Source of the DNA: Candidatus Limiplasma pullicola
GTDB lineage: Bacteria > Bacillota > Clostridia > Christensenellales > Aristaeellaceae
NCBI GenBank assembly: GCA_018710985.1
Contig: DVIV01000027.1
Location: forward strand, 29,029-93,028
DNA: 64,000 nt
Direction of reading: 5' to 3'
Shown here: in pieces, positions 49,057 to 57,377 of the stretch
Layout of the letters: every line of letters begins with the position of its first letter
How positions within the stretch are numbered: position 1 is the stretch's first letter
Notes under the pieces: model-generated
The model's input: the letters and a program-made list of their open reading frames with translations, nothing else
Told to the model about the DNA's origin: nothing
Database searches by the model: none
Made by a program: the position numbers and the translations under genes

Positions 49057-51387
49057 ATGTCCACAAAGATCGCCCTGGCGGGCAATCCAAACTGCGGTAA
49101 AACCACCATGTTCAACGATTTGACCGGTTCCAATCAATACGTTGGCAACTGGCCGGGCGTAACGGTGGAAAAGAAGGAAGGAAAACTCAGGGGCGAGCCC
49201 GATGTGATCATTCAGGACCTGCCCGGCATCTACAGCCTGTCGCCCTATACGCTGGAGGAGGTCATCGCCCGCGGCTACCTGGTGGGGCAGCGGCCGGATG
49301 CCATCCTCAACATTGTGGACGCCACCAATATCGAGCGCAACCTGTACCTGACCACCCAGCTGGCAGAGCTGGGGATTCCCATGATCATCGCCCTGAACAT
49401 GATCGACGTGACCCGCAAGAACGGCGACCAGATCAATCTGAAAAAGCTGGGCGAGGCGCTGGGCTGCGAGGTGGTGGAAACCAGCGCCCTTCGGGGCGAG
49501 GGCAGCCGTGAGGTGGCCCGGAAGGCCGCGCAGCTGGCGGGCAAGAAAGCAGGCGAGCCGCCGCATGTGTTTGCCGGGAGCGTTGAGCACGCGCTGGCGC
49601 ACATCGAGGACCTGATTACCCACCGTGACGGGCAGGAGGCCGTGCATCACCACCACGCCGACGGCAGCCGGCATGAAGGCGGCATCGTGCCAGACCACCT
49701 GGCCCGCTGGTACGCCATCAAGCTCTTCGAACGCGACGAAAAGGTGCTGGAGGAGCTCAGCCTTCCCGCCGGCATCCGCTCCGCCATCGAGGACGCCATC
49801 AAGGACTGCGAAACCGAGATGGACGATGACGCGGAATCCATCATCACCAACCAGCGCTACGCCTATATCAACCGGCTGGTGTCTACCTGCGTCAAAAAAG
49901 GACGCCCCAAGGGCGCGCTGACCACCTCGGATAAGATCGACCGGGTGGTGACCAACCGGTGGCTGGCCCTGCCCATCTTCGTGCTGGTGATGGGGCTGGT
50001 ATACTATATTGCGGTCAGCACCATCGGCACCATCGTGACCGACTTCACCAACGATGTGTTCGTGGGTGAGTGGATTCAGGAGCCCGTGCGCGTCTGGCTG
50101 GAGGGGCTGGGCACCGCCGGGTGGCTGGTAGGACTGGTATGTGACGGCATCATCGCCGGTGTGGGTGCGGTGATCGGCTTTGTTCCGCAGATGCTGGTGC
50201 TGTTCTTCATGCTGGCCATTCTGGAGGACGTGGGCTACATGGCCCGTATTGCCTTCATCATGGACCGGATCTTCCGCAAGTTCGGCCTGTCGGGCAAAAG
50301 CTTCATCCCCATGCTGATCGGCACCGGCTGCGGCGTGCCGGGCGTGATGGCCTCGCGCACCATTGAAAACGACCGCGACCGCAAAATGACCGTTCTCACC
50401 ACCACCTTCATTCCCTGCAGCGCCAAGATGCCCATCATCGGCCTCATCGCCGGCGCGCTGTTCCACAACGCAGGCTGGGTGGCTACCTCCGCGTATTTCA
50501 TCGGCGTGGCCGCCATCGTCATCAGCGGCATCATCCTCAAAAAGACCCGCATCTTCGCGGGCGACCCCGCGCCCTTTGTCATGGAGCTGCCCGCCTACCA
50601 TGCGCCGTCCGCCAAAAACGTGCTGCATTCCATGTGGGAGCGCGGCTGGAGCTTCATCAAGCGCGCGGGTACGGTGATTCTGGTGTCTGCCATCGTGATC
50701 TGGTTCACCCAGGGCTACGGCTGGGAGGCGCGGGTGCCGGAGGAAGCGCTGACCGCCGATGCGGAAGTGGTGGAAACCGTCGAGGCACCCGTCACCTTCG
50801 GCGCTGTGGAGGACACCGACAACAGCATTCTGGGCCGTGTTGGCTCGGTGGTCGCGCCGGTGTTTGAGCCGCTGGGCTTTGGCGACTGGAAACCCACCGT
50901 GGCTACGGTGCTGGGCCTGGTGGCCAAGGAGGAGGTCGTCAACGTGTTCGGCATCCTCTATGGCACCGATACCGATGAGCGTGATACCGCCACGCTGCTG
51001 GAAGAGGGCTCCGACGAGGAAAAGGAGCAGGGGCTCAGCCCCATTGCGCAAAGTTTCGATGAGATGTCCGGCGGATACGGCGGGCTGGCAGCCTTTGCCT
51101 TCATGATCTTTAACCTGCTGTGCGCTCCCTGCTTTGCGGCCATCGGCGCCATCAAGCGCGAGATGAACAACCCCCGCTGGACGTGGTTCGCCATCGGCTA
51201 CCAGTGCGTATTCGCCTATGTGATCGCGCTGATCGTGTTCCGGCTGGGCCTGCTGCTGGCAGGCGCGGGCTTTACGGGATGGACGGCGGTTGCGCTGGTG
51301 CTGCTGGCGGGGCTGGTCTACCTGCTGGTGAGGCCAAACCGCTATGACGAGAACCATCTGAGCCGAAAGGTCAGCGTGGAGGCATAA
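49057..51387 (+). CDS. feoB: ferrous iron transporter B
   Basis: A 776-residue Fe(II) transporter. The N-terminal GTPase domain has GNPNCGKTT (residues 8-16), NWPGVTVEKKEG, DLPGIYSLSPYT and NMIDV; a regulatory helical domain with a His-rich loop (HHHHADGSRHEGG) follows. The membrane part has the Gate motifs with conserved cysteines (IGTGCGVPGVMASR and LCAPCFAAI). It imports ferrous iron, the main form under anaerobic conditions. The ATG follows AAGGAGG. It is followed by a small cysteine-rich membrane protein in the same operon. Confidence 0.96.
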   Translation: MSTKIALAGNPNCGKTTMFNDLTGSNQYVGNWPGVTVEKKEGKLRGEPDVIIQDLPGIYSLSPYTLEEVIARGYLVGQRPDAILNIVDATNIERNLYLTTQLAELGIPMIIALNMIDVTRKNGDQINLKKLGEALGCEVVETSALRGEGSREVARKAAQLAGKKAGEPPHVFAGSVEHALAHIEDLITHRDGQEAVHHHHADGSRHEGGIVPDHLARWYAIKLFERDEKVLEELSLPAGIRSAIEDAIKDCETEMDDDAESIITNQRYAYINRLVSTCVKKGRPKGALTTSDKIDRVVTNRWLALPIFVLVMGLVYYIAVSTIGTIVTDFTNDVFVGEWIQEPVRVWLEGLGTAGWLVGLVCDGIIAGVGAVIGFVPQMLVLFFMLAILEDVGYMARIAFIMDRIFRKFGLSGKSFIPMLIGTGCGVPGVMASRTIENDRDRKMTVLTTTFIPCSAKMPIIGLIAGALFHNAGWVATSAYFIGVAAIVISGIILKKTRIFAGDPAPFVMELPAYHAPSAKNVLHSMWERGWSFIKRAGTVILVSAIVIWFTQGYGWEARVPEEALTADAEVVETVEAPVTFGAVEDTDNSILGRVGSVVAPVFEPLGFGDWKPTVATVLGLVAKEEVVNVFGILYGTDTDERDTATLLEEGSDEEKEQGLSPIAQSFDEMSGGYGGLAAFAFMIFNLLCAPCFAAIGAIKREMNNPRWTWFAIGYQCVFAYVIALIVFRLGLLLAGAGFTGWTAVALVLLAGLVYLLVRPNRYDENHLSRKVSVEA

Positions 51388-51413
51388 GAGAAACAGAAAG
51401 GAGCTGTGTGGAG

Positions 51414-51548
51414 ATGGCAACCTGGATTGTAGGCGGCGTAGTGCTGCTGGCGGCTGCGGCCGCCATATGGAAAATCGTCCGTGACCGGAAAAAGGGCGCG
51501 TGCAGCTGCGGGGGCGACTGCTCCCGCTGCTCCAGATGCGGACACTGA
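51414..51548 (+). CDS. FeoB-associated cysteine-rich membrane protein
   Basis: A 44-residue protein with one N-terminal membrane segment (residues 4-19), a basic patch (KIVRDRKKG) and a tail with five cysteines (ACSCGGDCSRCSRCGH). This is the small cysteine-rich partner often found just after feoB in Bacillota. It starts 26 bases after the feoB stop, with AAAGGAG 10 bases before the ATG. It may bind iron or help the transporter; its exact role is not established. Confidence 0.85.
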   Translation: MATWIVGGVVLLAAAAAIWKIVRDRKKGACSCGGDCSRCSRCGH

Positions 51549-51559
51549 TGCTGATGAGA

Positions 51560-51590
51560 GGGAGGGCCTGCGGGCTCTCCCTTCTTTTTT
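51560..51590 (+). terminator. terminator of the feo operon
   Basis: GGGAGGGCC (51560-51568) pairs with GGCTCTCCC (51573-51581), with one G-U pair, followed by TTCTTTTTT. Confidence 0.8.
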
Positions 51591-51601
51591 GCACCCTCGC
51601 G

Positions 51602-51630
51602 TTGCCTTTGCTCCGCGCCTGTGCTACACT
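51602..51630 (+). promoter_or_regulatory. promoter of the MATE transporter gene
   Basis: TTGCCT (51602-51607), a 17-base spacer and TACACT (51625-51630). Confidence 0.65.
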
Positions 51631-51665
51631 GTGCATGACGTTATCCGGCAGGGAGGTCTTTTTTC

Positions 51666-52997
51666 TTGGAACGAGATCTGACCCGTGGCAGCATTCGAAA
51701 GGGACTGATCCTCTTCAGCCTTCCGCTGATCGCGGGCAACTTGCTTCAGCAATGCTACAACATTGTGGACACCTGGGTAGTGGGTCGTTTTCTGGGCAGT
51801 GTGGCGCTGGCCGCGGTGGGCAGCGCCTTTTCGTTGATGACGCTGCTGACCAGCCTGCTTCTGGGCCTGTGCATGGGCAGCGGCGTGGTCATGAGCCAGC
51901 TTTACGGACAGGGCGACCGCGAGGGCCTGCGCCGCGCCATGGGCAATGCCTTTGTGGGCATTGCGCTGGTAACGCTGGCACTGGCGGTCGCGGCTTTTGC
52001 CCTGCTGGAGAATCTGCTGATCTGGATGCGGGTGCCCGCCGAAGCCGCAGAAGATCTGCACGGATACCTTCAGGTGGTATTCTGGGGGATTGGCTTTACG
52101 TTTGTGTATAACTTTTTTGCCACGGCCCTGCGCAGCGTTGGAAATTCCGCGGCGGCCCTGTGGTTTTTGCTGTGTGCCACGGTGATCAACATTGTGCTGG
52201 ACCTGTGGTTTGTAACGGGTCTGAGCTGGGGCGTGGAGGGGGCTGCTCTGGCCACGGTGATCGCGCAGGCGGCCAGCGCAATCGGAATCGCACTGTATTC
52301 CTTTTTGAAAATGGGAGACCTGCGCCCCGGCGTGCGTCACCTGAAGCCGGACGGCAGGCTGCTCAGGCGCATCGCGGTGGTTTCCGCGCTTACGGGTGCG
52401 CAGCAGTCCATCATGAATTTCGGCATATTGATGATTCAAAGCCTGGTCAACAGCTTTGGCGTAAATGTGATGGCCGCTTTTGCGGCAGGGGTGAAAATCG
52501 ACGCTTTCGCCTACGCTCCGGCGCAGGATTTCGCCAATGGATTTGCCACCTTTGTAGCGCAGAACGCCGGCGCGGGCCGTGCGGACCGGGTGCGGCGGGG
52601 GCTGCGGGAGGCGGCGGTGATGTCGCTGGGATTCTGTGCGCTGGTATCGGCAGTGGTGGGGATTTTTGCCGCGCCGCTGCTGAGCATTTTCATTGACCCG
52701 GCGCAGACCGATGTGATGGCGGTTGGGGTGCATTACCTGCGCACGGAAGGGCTCTGCTATGTGGGTATCGGCCTTTTGTTCCTGCTCTATGCCACCTACC
52801 GCGGCCTGGAGCGCGCGGGCATGAGCATCGTGCTCACAGTGATTTCCCTGGGCCTGCGTGTGGCGCTGGCTTACTGGCTGGCGCCCGCATGGGGGCTGGA
52901 TGCGGTATGGTGGGCCATTCCCATTGGCTGGGCTGTGGCGGATGCGGTGGGCCTGGCGGCATTGAAACGCTGCATGACAACGCTAAGAAACCGCTAA
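51666..52997 (+). CDS. MATE family efflux transporter
   Basis: A 443-residue exporter with twelve membrane segments in two related halves. It has the usual start (KGLILFSLPLIAGNLLQQCY followed by NIVDTWVVGRFLG) and, in the second half, QQSIMNFGILMIQSLVNSFG and DFANGFATFVAQNAGAG. Members expel cationic drugs or metabolites using a sodium or proton gradient; the substrate is unknown. TTG at 51666 follows GGGAGG by 9 bases. It has its own promoter. Confidence 0.93.
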   Translation: MERDLTRGSIRKGLILFSLPLIAGNLLQQCYNIVDTWVVGRFLGSVALAAVGSAFSLMTLLTSLLLGLCMGSGVVMSQLYGQGDREGLRRAMGNAFVGIALVTLALAVAAFALLENLLIWMRVPAEAAEDLHGYLQVVFWGIGFTFVYNFFATALRSVGNSAAALWFLLCATVINIVLDLWFVTGLSWGVEGAALATVIAQAASAIGIALYSFLKMGDLRPGVRHLKPDGRLLRRIAVVSALTGAQQSIMNFGILMIQSLVNSFGVNVMAAFAAGVKIDAFAYAPAQDFANGFATFVAQNAGAGRADRVRRGLREAAVMSLGFCALVSAVVGIFAAPLLSIFIDPAQTDVMAVGVHYLRTEGLCYVGIGLLFLLYATYRGLERAGMSIVLTVISLGLRVALAYWLAPAWGLDAVWWAIPIGWAVADAVGLAALKRCMTTLRNR

Positions 52998-53032
52998 AAA
53001 CGACGGGCGTCGTAAAGCAAAGGAAGCTGGGA

Positions 53033-53061
53033 TTTCATTTTTCCCCCTGATATGATATAAT
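53033..53061 (+). promoter_or_regulatory. promoter of trkA-trkH
   Basis: TTTCAT (53033-53038), a 17-base spacer and TATAAT (53056-53061). The leader of about 55 bases is too short for the known c-di-AMP riboswitch. Confidence 0.7.
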
Positions 53062-53121
53062 GATACACTGCGATTCCAATTTTCTTAAGTTGCACGGCTT
53101 AATGGATACGGAGGATGGGTT

Positions 53122-54486
53122 ATGCGAATCCTGGTGGTCGGTGACGGCAAGGTAGGCCATACGCTGGCGGAACACCTCGCACGCGAAGAACATGATGTGG
53201 TCATTGTGGACCGCAGCGACGAGGTGCTCCAGCGCAGCGAGGATACGCTGGATGTGCTCTGCGTGCGCGGCAACGGGGCCAACGCGGCCACGCTGGTCGA
53301 CGCGGGCGCGGACAAGACGGATATCATCATCGCCGCCACCGCCAGCGATGAAACCAATATGCTCTGCTGCCTCGTGGCCAAAAAGCTGGGGACCAAGTAT
53401 TCCATCGCCCGGATCCGCGATCCGGAGTACAACGACAGCCTGACGCTTTTGCAGCGCGAGATGGGGATTGACATGCCGGTCAATCCCGAGCGCGCTACCG
53501 CGCTGGAAATCAGCCGTCTGCTGCGCTTTCCTTTTGCAAGCAACATCGAATCCTTTGCCAAGGGGCGGGTGGAGATGGTGGAATTCCGCGCGCAGGAACA
53601 TGATGTGGTGGTGGGGCATCCCCTCAAGGATCTTTCGCGCAAATTTAACGGCTTGCCTCAGGTGCTATATGCCGCAGTGGAACGCGAGGGCAATGTGGTC
53701 ATCCCCAACGGCGATTTCATCATCCGCAGCGGAGACCGCGTGCATGTGGCCGCCGACATGGTCACCATCACGGCCTATTTCCGCTATTTGGGCAAAAATT
53801 CGCTGCGTGTGAAAAATGTGATGCTTCTGGGCGGCGGACGGATCAGCTACTATCTTGCCAAGATCATCGTCCCCATGGGCATTCACGTATCGATGATCGA
53901 AATTAATGAAAAGAAGGCCAACAGCCTCAGCGAAGCGCTGCCCGATGTCAACGTAATCTATGGCGACGGCACGGACCAGGACCTGCTTGAGCAGGAGGGC
54001 CTGCATCAGATGGACGCCTTCGTGGCCCTGTGCGACCGCGATGAGGAAAACCTGATGACCGGTCTTTTCGCCGTCAAGGAAGGCGTGCCCAAGGTCATTG
54101 TGAAAAACAACCGCGTGGCCTATGCCGATATCATCAGCGCCATGGGGCTGGACAGCATCGTCAGTCCCAAGGCGATTACCTGCGCCAATATCCTGCGCTA
54201 TGTGCGCGGCAGGGGCAACGCCTACGGCACCAAGCTGGAACGCCTCTACCGGCTGGTCAATGGCAAGGCGGAGGCGCTGGAGTTCATTCCCAAGGGGACG
54301 GATCCCTACATCGGCATCCCCCTGCGCAAGCTCAATATCCGCCCCGGCACGCTGGTGGCGGTGATCGTCAGGCAGGGCAGGGTGATCGTGCCGTTCGGCA
54401 ACGACCACATCGAAGCCGGCGACCGTGTAGTGGTCATCGCCTGCGAAAGCGGCATCAGCGATTTGAACGAGGTTATCCGCAAATGA
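53122..54486 (+). CDS. trkA: Trk potassium uptake system, regulatory subunit TrkA
   Basis: A 454-residue cytoplasmic ring protein that gates TrkH. It contains two RCK modules: the first Rossmann fold starts MRILVVGDGKVGHTLAEHLA, the second VMLLGGGRISYYLAKII at about residue 234, each followed by a TrkA-C domain (the second ends VIVPFGNDHIEAGDRVVVIA). NAD(H) or ATP binding to the glycine-rich loops is expected. GGAGG lies 7 bases before the ATG. The stop overlaps trkH by 4 bases. Confidence 0.95.
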   Translation: MRILVVGDGKVGHTLAEHLAREEHDVVIVDRSDEVLQRSEDTLDVLCVRGNGANAATLVDAGADKTDIIIAATASDETNMLCCLVAKKLGTKYSIARIRDPEYNDSLTLLQREMGIDMPVNPERATALEISRLLRFPFASNIESFAKGRVEMVEFRAQEHDVVVGHPLKDLSRKFNGLPQVLYAAVEREGNVVIPNGDFIIRSGDRVHVAADMVTITAYFRYLGKNSLRVKNVMLLGGGRISYYLAKIIVPMGIHVSMIEINEKKANSLSEALPDVNVIYGDGTDQDLLEQEGLHQMDAFVALCDRDEENLMTGLFAVKEGVPKVIVKNNRVAYADIISAMGLDSIVSPKAITCANILRYVRGRGNAYGTKLERLYRLVNGKAEALEFIPKGTDPYIGIPLRKLNIRPGTLVAVIVRQGRVIVPFGNDHIEAGDRVVVIACESGISDLNEVIRK

Positions 54487-55931
54487 ACAAGCGACTGGTC
54501 CTGCGCCTTCTGGGCGCGATAATGCTGATTGAGGCCCTGGCCATGGCGCCGTCGCTGGCGATTTCGCTTTTCTATGGCGACGGCGATGCGCCCGCTCTGG
54601 CCTACAGCATGGTTCTGCTGGGCGCGCTGGGCTTTCCCGCCTGGCGGTTTGCGCGCCCCAGAGAGCAAAACCTGCGCGCCCGCGAGGGCTTTCTGGTGGT
54701 GGCCCTCTCCTGGGTGCTGCTCAGCGCCTTTGGCGCCTTGCCCTTTGTGATCTCCGGCCTGATCCCCAACTATATCGACGCCTTTTTTGAAGCGGTGTCT
54801 GGCTTTACCACTACGGGCGCCACGGTGCTGGGCAACTTTGACGGCCTGCCCCGGGGCGTGATGTTCTGGCGCAGCTTCACCCACTGGATCGGCGGCATGG
54901 GCGTGCTGGTGCTCACCCTGGCGCTGCTTCCACAGATGACGGGGCGGTCCTCCCACCTGGTGCGCGCGGAAAGCCCCGGCCCCAGCCTGAGCAAAATCGT
55001 GCCCAAGATGGGCGATACCGCCAAGATCCTCTATCTCATCTACGGTGCGCTGACCATCGTTGAGCTGGCGGCGCTGATCATCGCGGGCATGTCACCCTAT
55101 GATGCGGCCATCCATGCCATGGGTACGGCGGGCACGGGCGGATTCAGCAACTACGCAAGCAGCGTCGGCGCGTTCAACAGCGCCGCAATTGACGCCATCG
55201 TCACCTTCTTCATGGTGCTCTTCGGCATCAACTTCGCGCTGTTTTACCGCGTGCTGGTGGGCGGCTGGCGCGACGCCCTGCGCAGCGAGGAGCTCCATTG
55301 GTATCTTGGCCTGTTTGTGGCCTCCACGCTGTTTGTGTCGCTTATGATTCTGCCCCAGTACGGCACCTTTCTCAATGCCCTGCGCTTCGGCAGCTTTCAG
55401 GTGGCCACCATCATGTCCACCACGGGCTACGCAACGACGGATTTCAACCTGTGGCCTCAGGCGGTCAAGGCGCTTATCGTGGTGCTGATGTTCATCGGAT
55501 CGTGCGCGGGCTCCACGGCGGGCGGCATCAAGGTGGTGCGCATCGGCATCCTGTGGAAGCTGGGCCGCCGTGAGGTGCGCCGCACCTTTCAGCCGCGCAA
55601 GGTGCAGGTGGTGCGCTTTGAGGGCAAGGGACTGGAGGAAAACCGCCTTACCCAAGTCGCGGTGTTCTTCTTCGTCTATGTGCTGCTGGTCCTGGCAGGC
55701 ATGTTTCTGGTGTCGCTGGAAGGCCTGTACGACCTGGAAACCAACTTCACCGCCGCGCTCACCTGCATCAGCAATGTGGGCCCCGGCCTGGGACATGTGG
55801 GGCCGGTTGAAAACTTTGCCGGTTACGGCCCCTTTGCCAAGGTGGTGCTGAGCCTTTTGATGCTGGCCGGCAGGCTGGAGCTGTTCCCCATTTTGGTGCT
55901 CTTTCATCCCCTCGCGTGGCGCAAAGGCTAA
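54483..55931 (+). CDS. trkH: Trk potassium uptake system, channel subunit TrkH
   Basis: A 482-residue channel subunit with four M1-P-M2 units. The selectivity-filter-like strings are visible: SGFTTTGATVL, GTAGTGGFSNY, STTGYATTDF and ISNVGPGLG, and the gating region has GSCAGSTAGGIKVVR. Together with TrkA it takes up potassium. Its ATG overlaps the trkA stop (ATGA). A good terminator follows. Confidence 0.95.
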   Translation: MNKRLVLRLLGAIMLIEALAMAPSLAISLFYGDGDAPALAYSMVLLGALGFPAWRFARPREQNLRAREGFLVVALSWVLLSAFGALPFVISGLIPNYIDAFFEAVSGFTTTGATVLGNFDGLPRGVMFWRSFTHWIGGMGVLVLTLALLPQMTGRSSHLVRAESPGPSLSKIVPKMGDTAKILYLIYGALTIVELAALIIAGMSPYDAAIHAMGTAGTGGFSNYASSVGAFNSAAIDAIVTFFMVLFGINFALFYRVLVGGWRDALRSEELHWYLGLFVASTLFVSLMILPQYGTFLNALRFGSFQVATIMSTTGYATTDFNLWPQAVKALIVVLMFIGSCAGSTAGGIKVVRIGILWKLGRREVRRTFQPRKVQVVRFEGKGLEENRLTQVAVFFFVYVLLVLAGMFLVSLEGLYDLETNFTAALTCISNVGPGLGHVGPVENFAGYGPFAKVVLSLLMLAGRLELFPILVLFHPLAWRKG

Positions 55932-55958
55932 TCCTGCCCGGCGGCAGGCGGAGGCAAG

Positions 55959-56001
55959 GGCGGACCGGTTTTCCATATTTGGGAAACCGGCCGCCTTTTT
56001 T
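55959..56001 (+). terminator. terminator of trkA-trkH
   Basis: GGCGG and CCGGTTT on the left pair with AAACCGG and CCGCC on the right, with a bulged A and a small loop, followed by six T at 55996-56001. Confidence 0.85.
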
Positions 56002-56133
56002 CGTCACATCTTTGTAAAAATCACTTGGCACAGGGCAACTTTATTTTCCAACAGGCTATACTTTCCTTGGGTTTTCATGTACAATAAGCTAGGGTAAATT
56101 CGTAACATTTCCATCCCAAAGAGAAAGGAGTGG

Positions 56134-57345
56134 ATGAAACTGAAACGGATCATCTGCCTTCTAATTGCGTTTTGTCTGCTGTGCCCGCTCTATGCCCTGG
56201 CGGACGATTCCGGCGTGCTGGCCGAAGGAGAACTGAACGACTGGGTGGTCAAGGCGCTGCGCGACAGCGCTGCCAGGGAGCCGCTCAACGCGCCGGTGGG
56301 GGAGGAATCCCACACGGAGGACGGCTACGCTTTCATCTATGACTTTGCCACCCTGTATTACGACAAGCCGGTGCTGGATGAGGAAAGCGTCCTGCTGGCC
56401 ATCTCCGTGACGGACGAATCCTATCCCGGTCCGCGCGGCATCAAGCTGGGCGATCCGCAGAGCGCGCTGATCGATACCTATGGCTGGCAAAACCCCACGC
56501 TGGTGGGCGACGGGATCTTTGCCGCGTTTTACCGCCTGAACACCTTGCCCCAGTCCGCGTACTGGAGCTGGGCGCAGCTGGGGGCTTCCGGCGAGGTCAC
56601 GGACGTGCAGTGCGCCATTCATGTGCAGGTGGCGGATGGCCGCTATACCGATGCCGGCGTGGTATATTCGCTGGAGGACGGTGTGGTGACATCCATCCGC
56701 ATCTATGGACTCTACAGCTTCGTCGGCGCCGAGGAGGTGCGAGGCAATCTGGAGGCGGTCGGAAGCGTACAGACGGCAGCCAGCGGCGACGAGGTGGTGG
56801 AGGTGCCGGACGTGACGCTGAGCGCTGCGACCGTGACGGCCAATCAGGCACAGCCCTTCAACGCGGAGGATCTGTCCTTTGCCGGCATGGACTACGCAGC
56901 TCTGACCCTTGAGAGCGCCAAGGCTGCGCTGGGGGAACCGGCCAGCCAGAGCAGCGCGGAGGATGAGGCGGGCGGAACCTACCTGAACCTGACCTGGAGC
57001 GGCGCGGAGCTGATCTGGCTGGAGGATTCGGCGGGCGGTCGCGCGCAGTCCCTGAGGGTGACGGACGCCCAAATCGAGGGCCCGCGCGGGATCAAGGCCG
57101 GCATGTCGTTCGAGGAGACGGCCGCGCTGTTCTTCAGCGAGGGCAAGCCGGGCGTGCTCTATGGCCAGACAGGAGATACGGAATACGGCGAAGCGGTCAA
57201 CGAAGGGACCCAGACGCTGTTGACCTATTATATGGCCTGCGGACCTGAGCAGGCCGACGGAAGCTACGTGCTGCAGCTTGTATTTGAAAATGGCGCGCTG
57301 AAGGAATGGGTGCTCTCCACCTCCCAGGTGCGCTGGACCATGTAA
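56134..57345 (+). CDS. secreted protein with two related halves, function unknown
   Basis: A 403-residue exported protein (signal peptide IICLLIAFCLLCPLYALA, cut near residue 24). The mature part is acidic and contains the string GPRGIK twice, near residues 98 and 315, each followed by a GxxxxxxxxxY/F pattern, which suggests a duplicated domain. No catalytic residues or binding motif are recognised. AAAGGAG precedes the start. It lies 32 bases before the large zinc-ribbon/repeat gene in the same direction; the two may work together. Confidence 0.6.
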   Translation: MKLKRIICLLIAFCLLCPLYALADDSGVLAEGELNDWVVKALRDSAAREPLNAPVGEESHTEDGYAFIYDFATLYYDKPVLDEESVLLAISVTDESYPGPRGIKLGDPQSALIDTYGWQNPTLVGDGIFAAFYRLNTLPQSAYWSWAQLGASGEVTDVQCAIHVQVADGRYTDAGVVYSLEDGVVTSIRIYGLYSFVGAEEVRGNLEAVGSVQTAASGDEVVEVPDVTLSAATVTANQAQPFNAEDLSFAGMDYAALTLESAKAALGEPASQSSAEDEAGGTYLNLTWSGAELIWLEDSAGGRAQSLRVTDAQIEGPRGIKAGMSFEETAALFFSEGKPGVLYGQTGDTEYGEAVNEGTQTLLTYYMACGPEQADGSYVLQLVFENGALKEWVLSTSQVRWTM

Positions 57346-57377
57346 CCCTTTGGACCCCGATGCTGGGAGGAACGGCC

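Noticed and set aside
53000..53121. A c-di-AMP riboswitch before trkA
   Set aside because: The leader after the promoter is only about 55 bases, too short for the known motif, and no matching core was seen.
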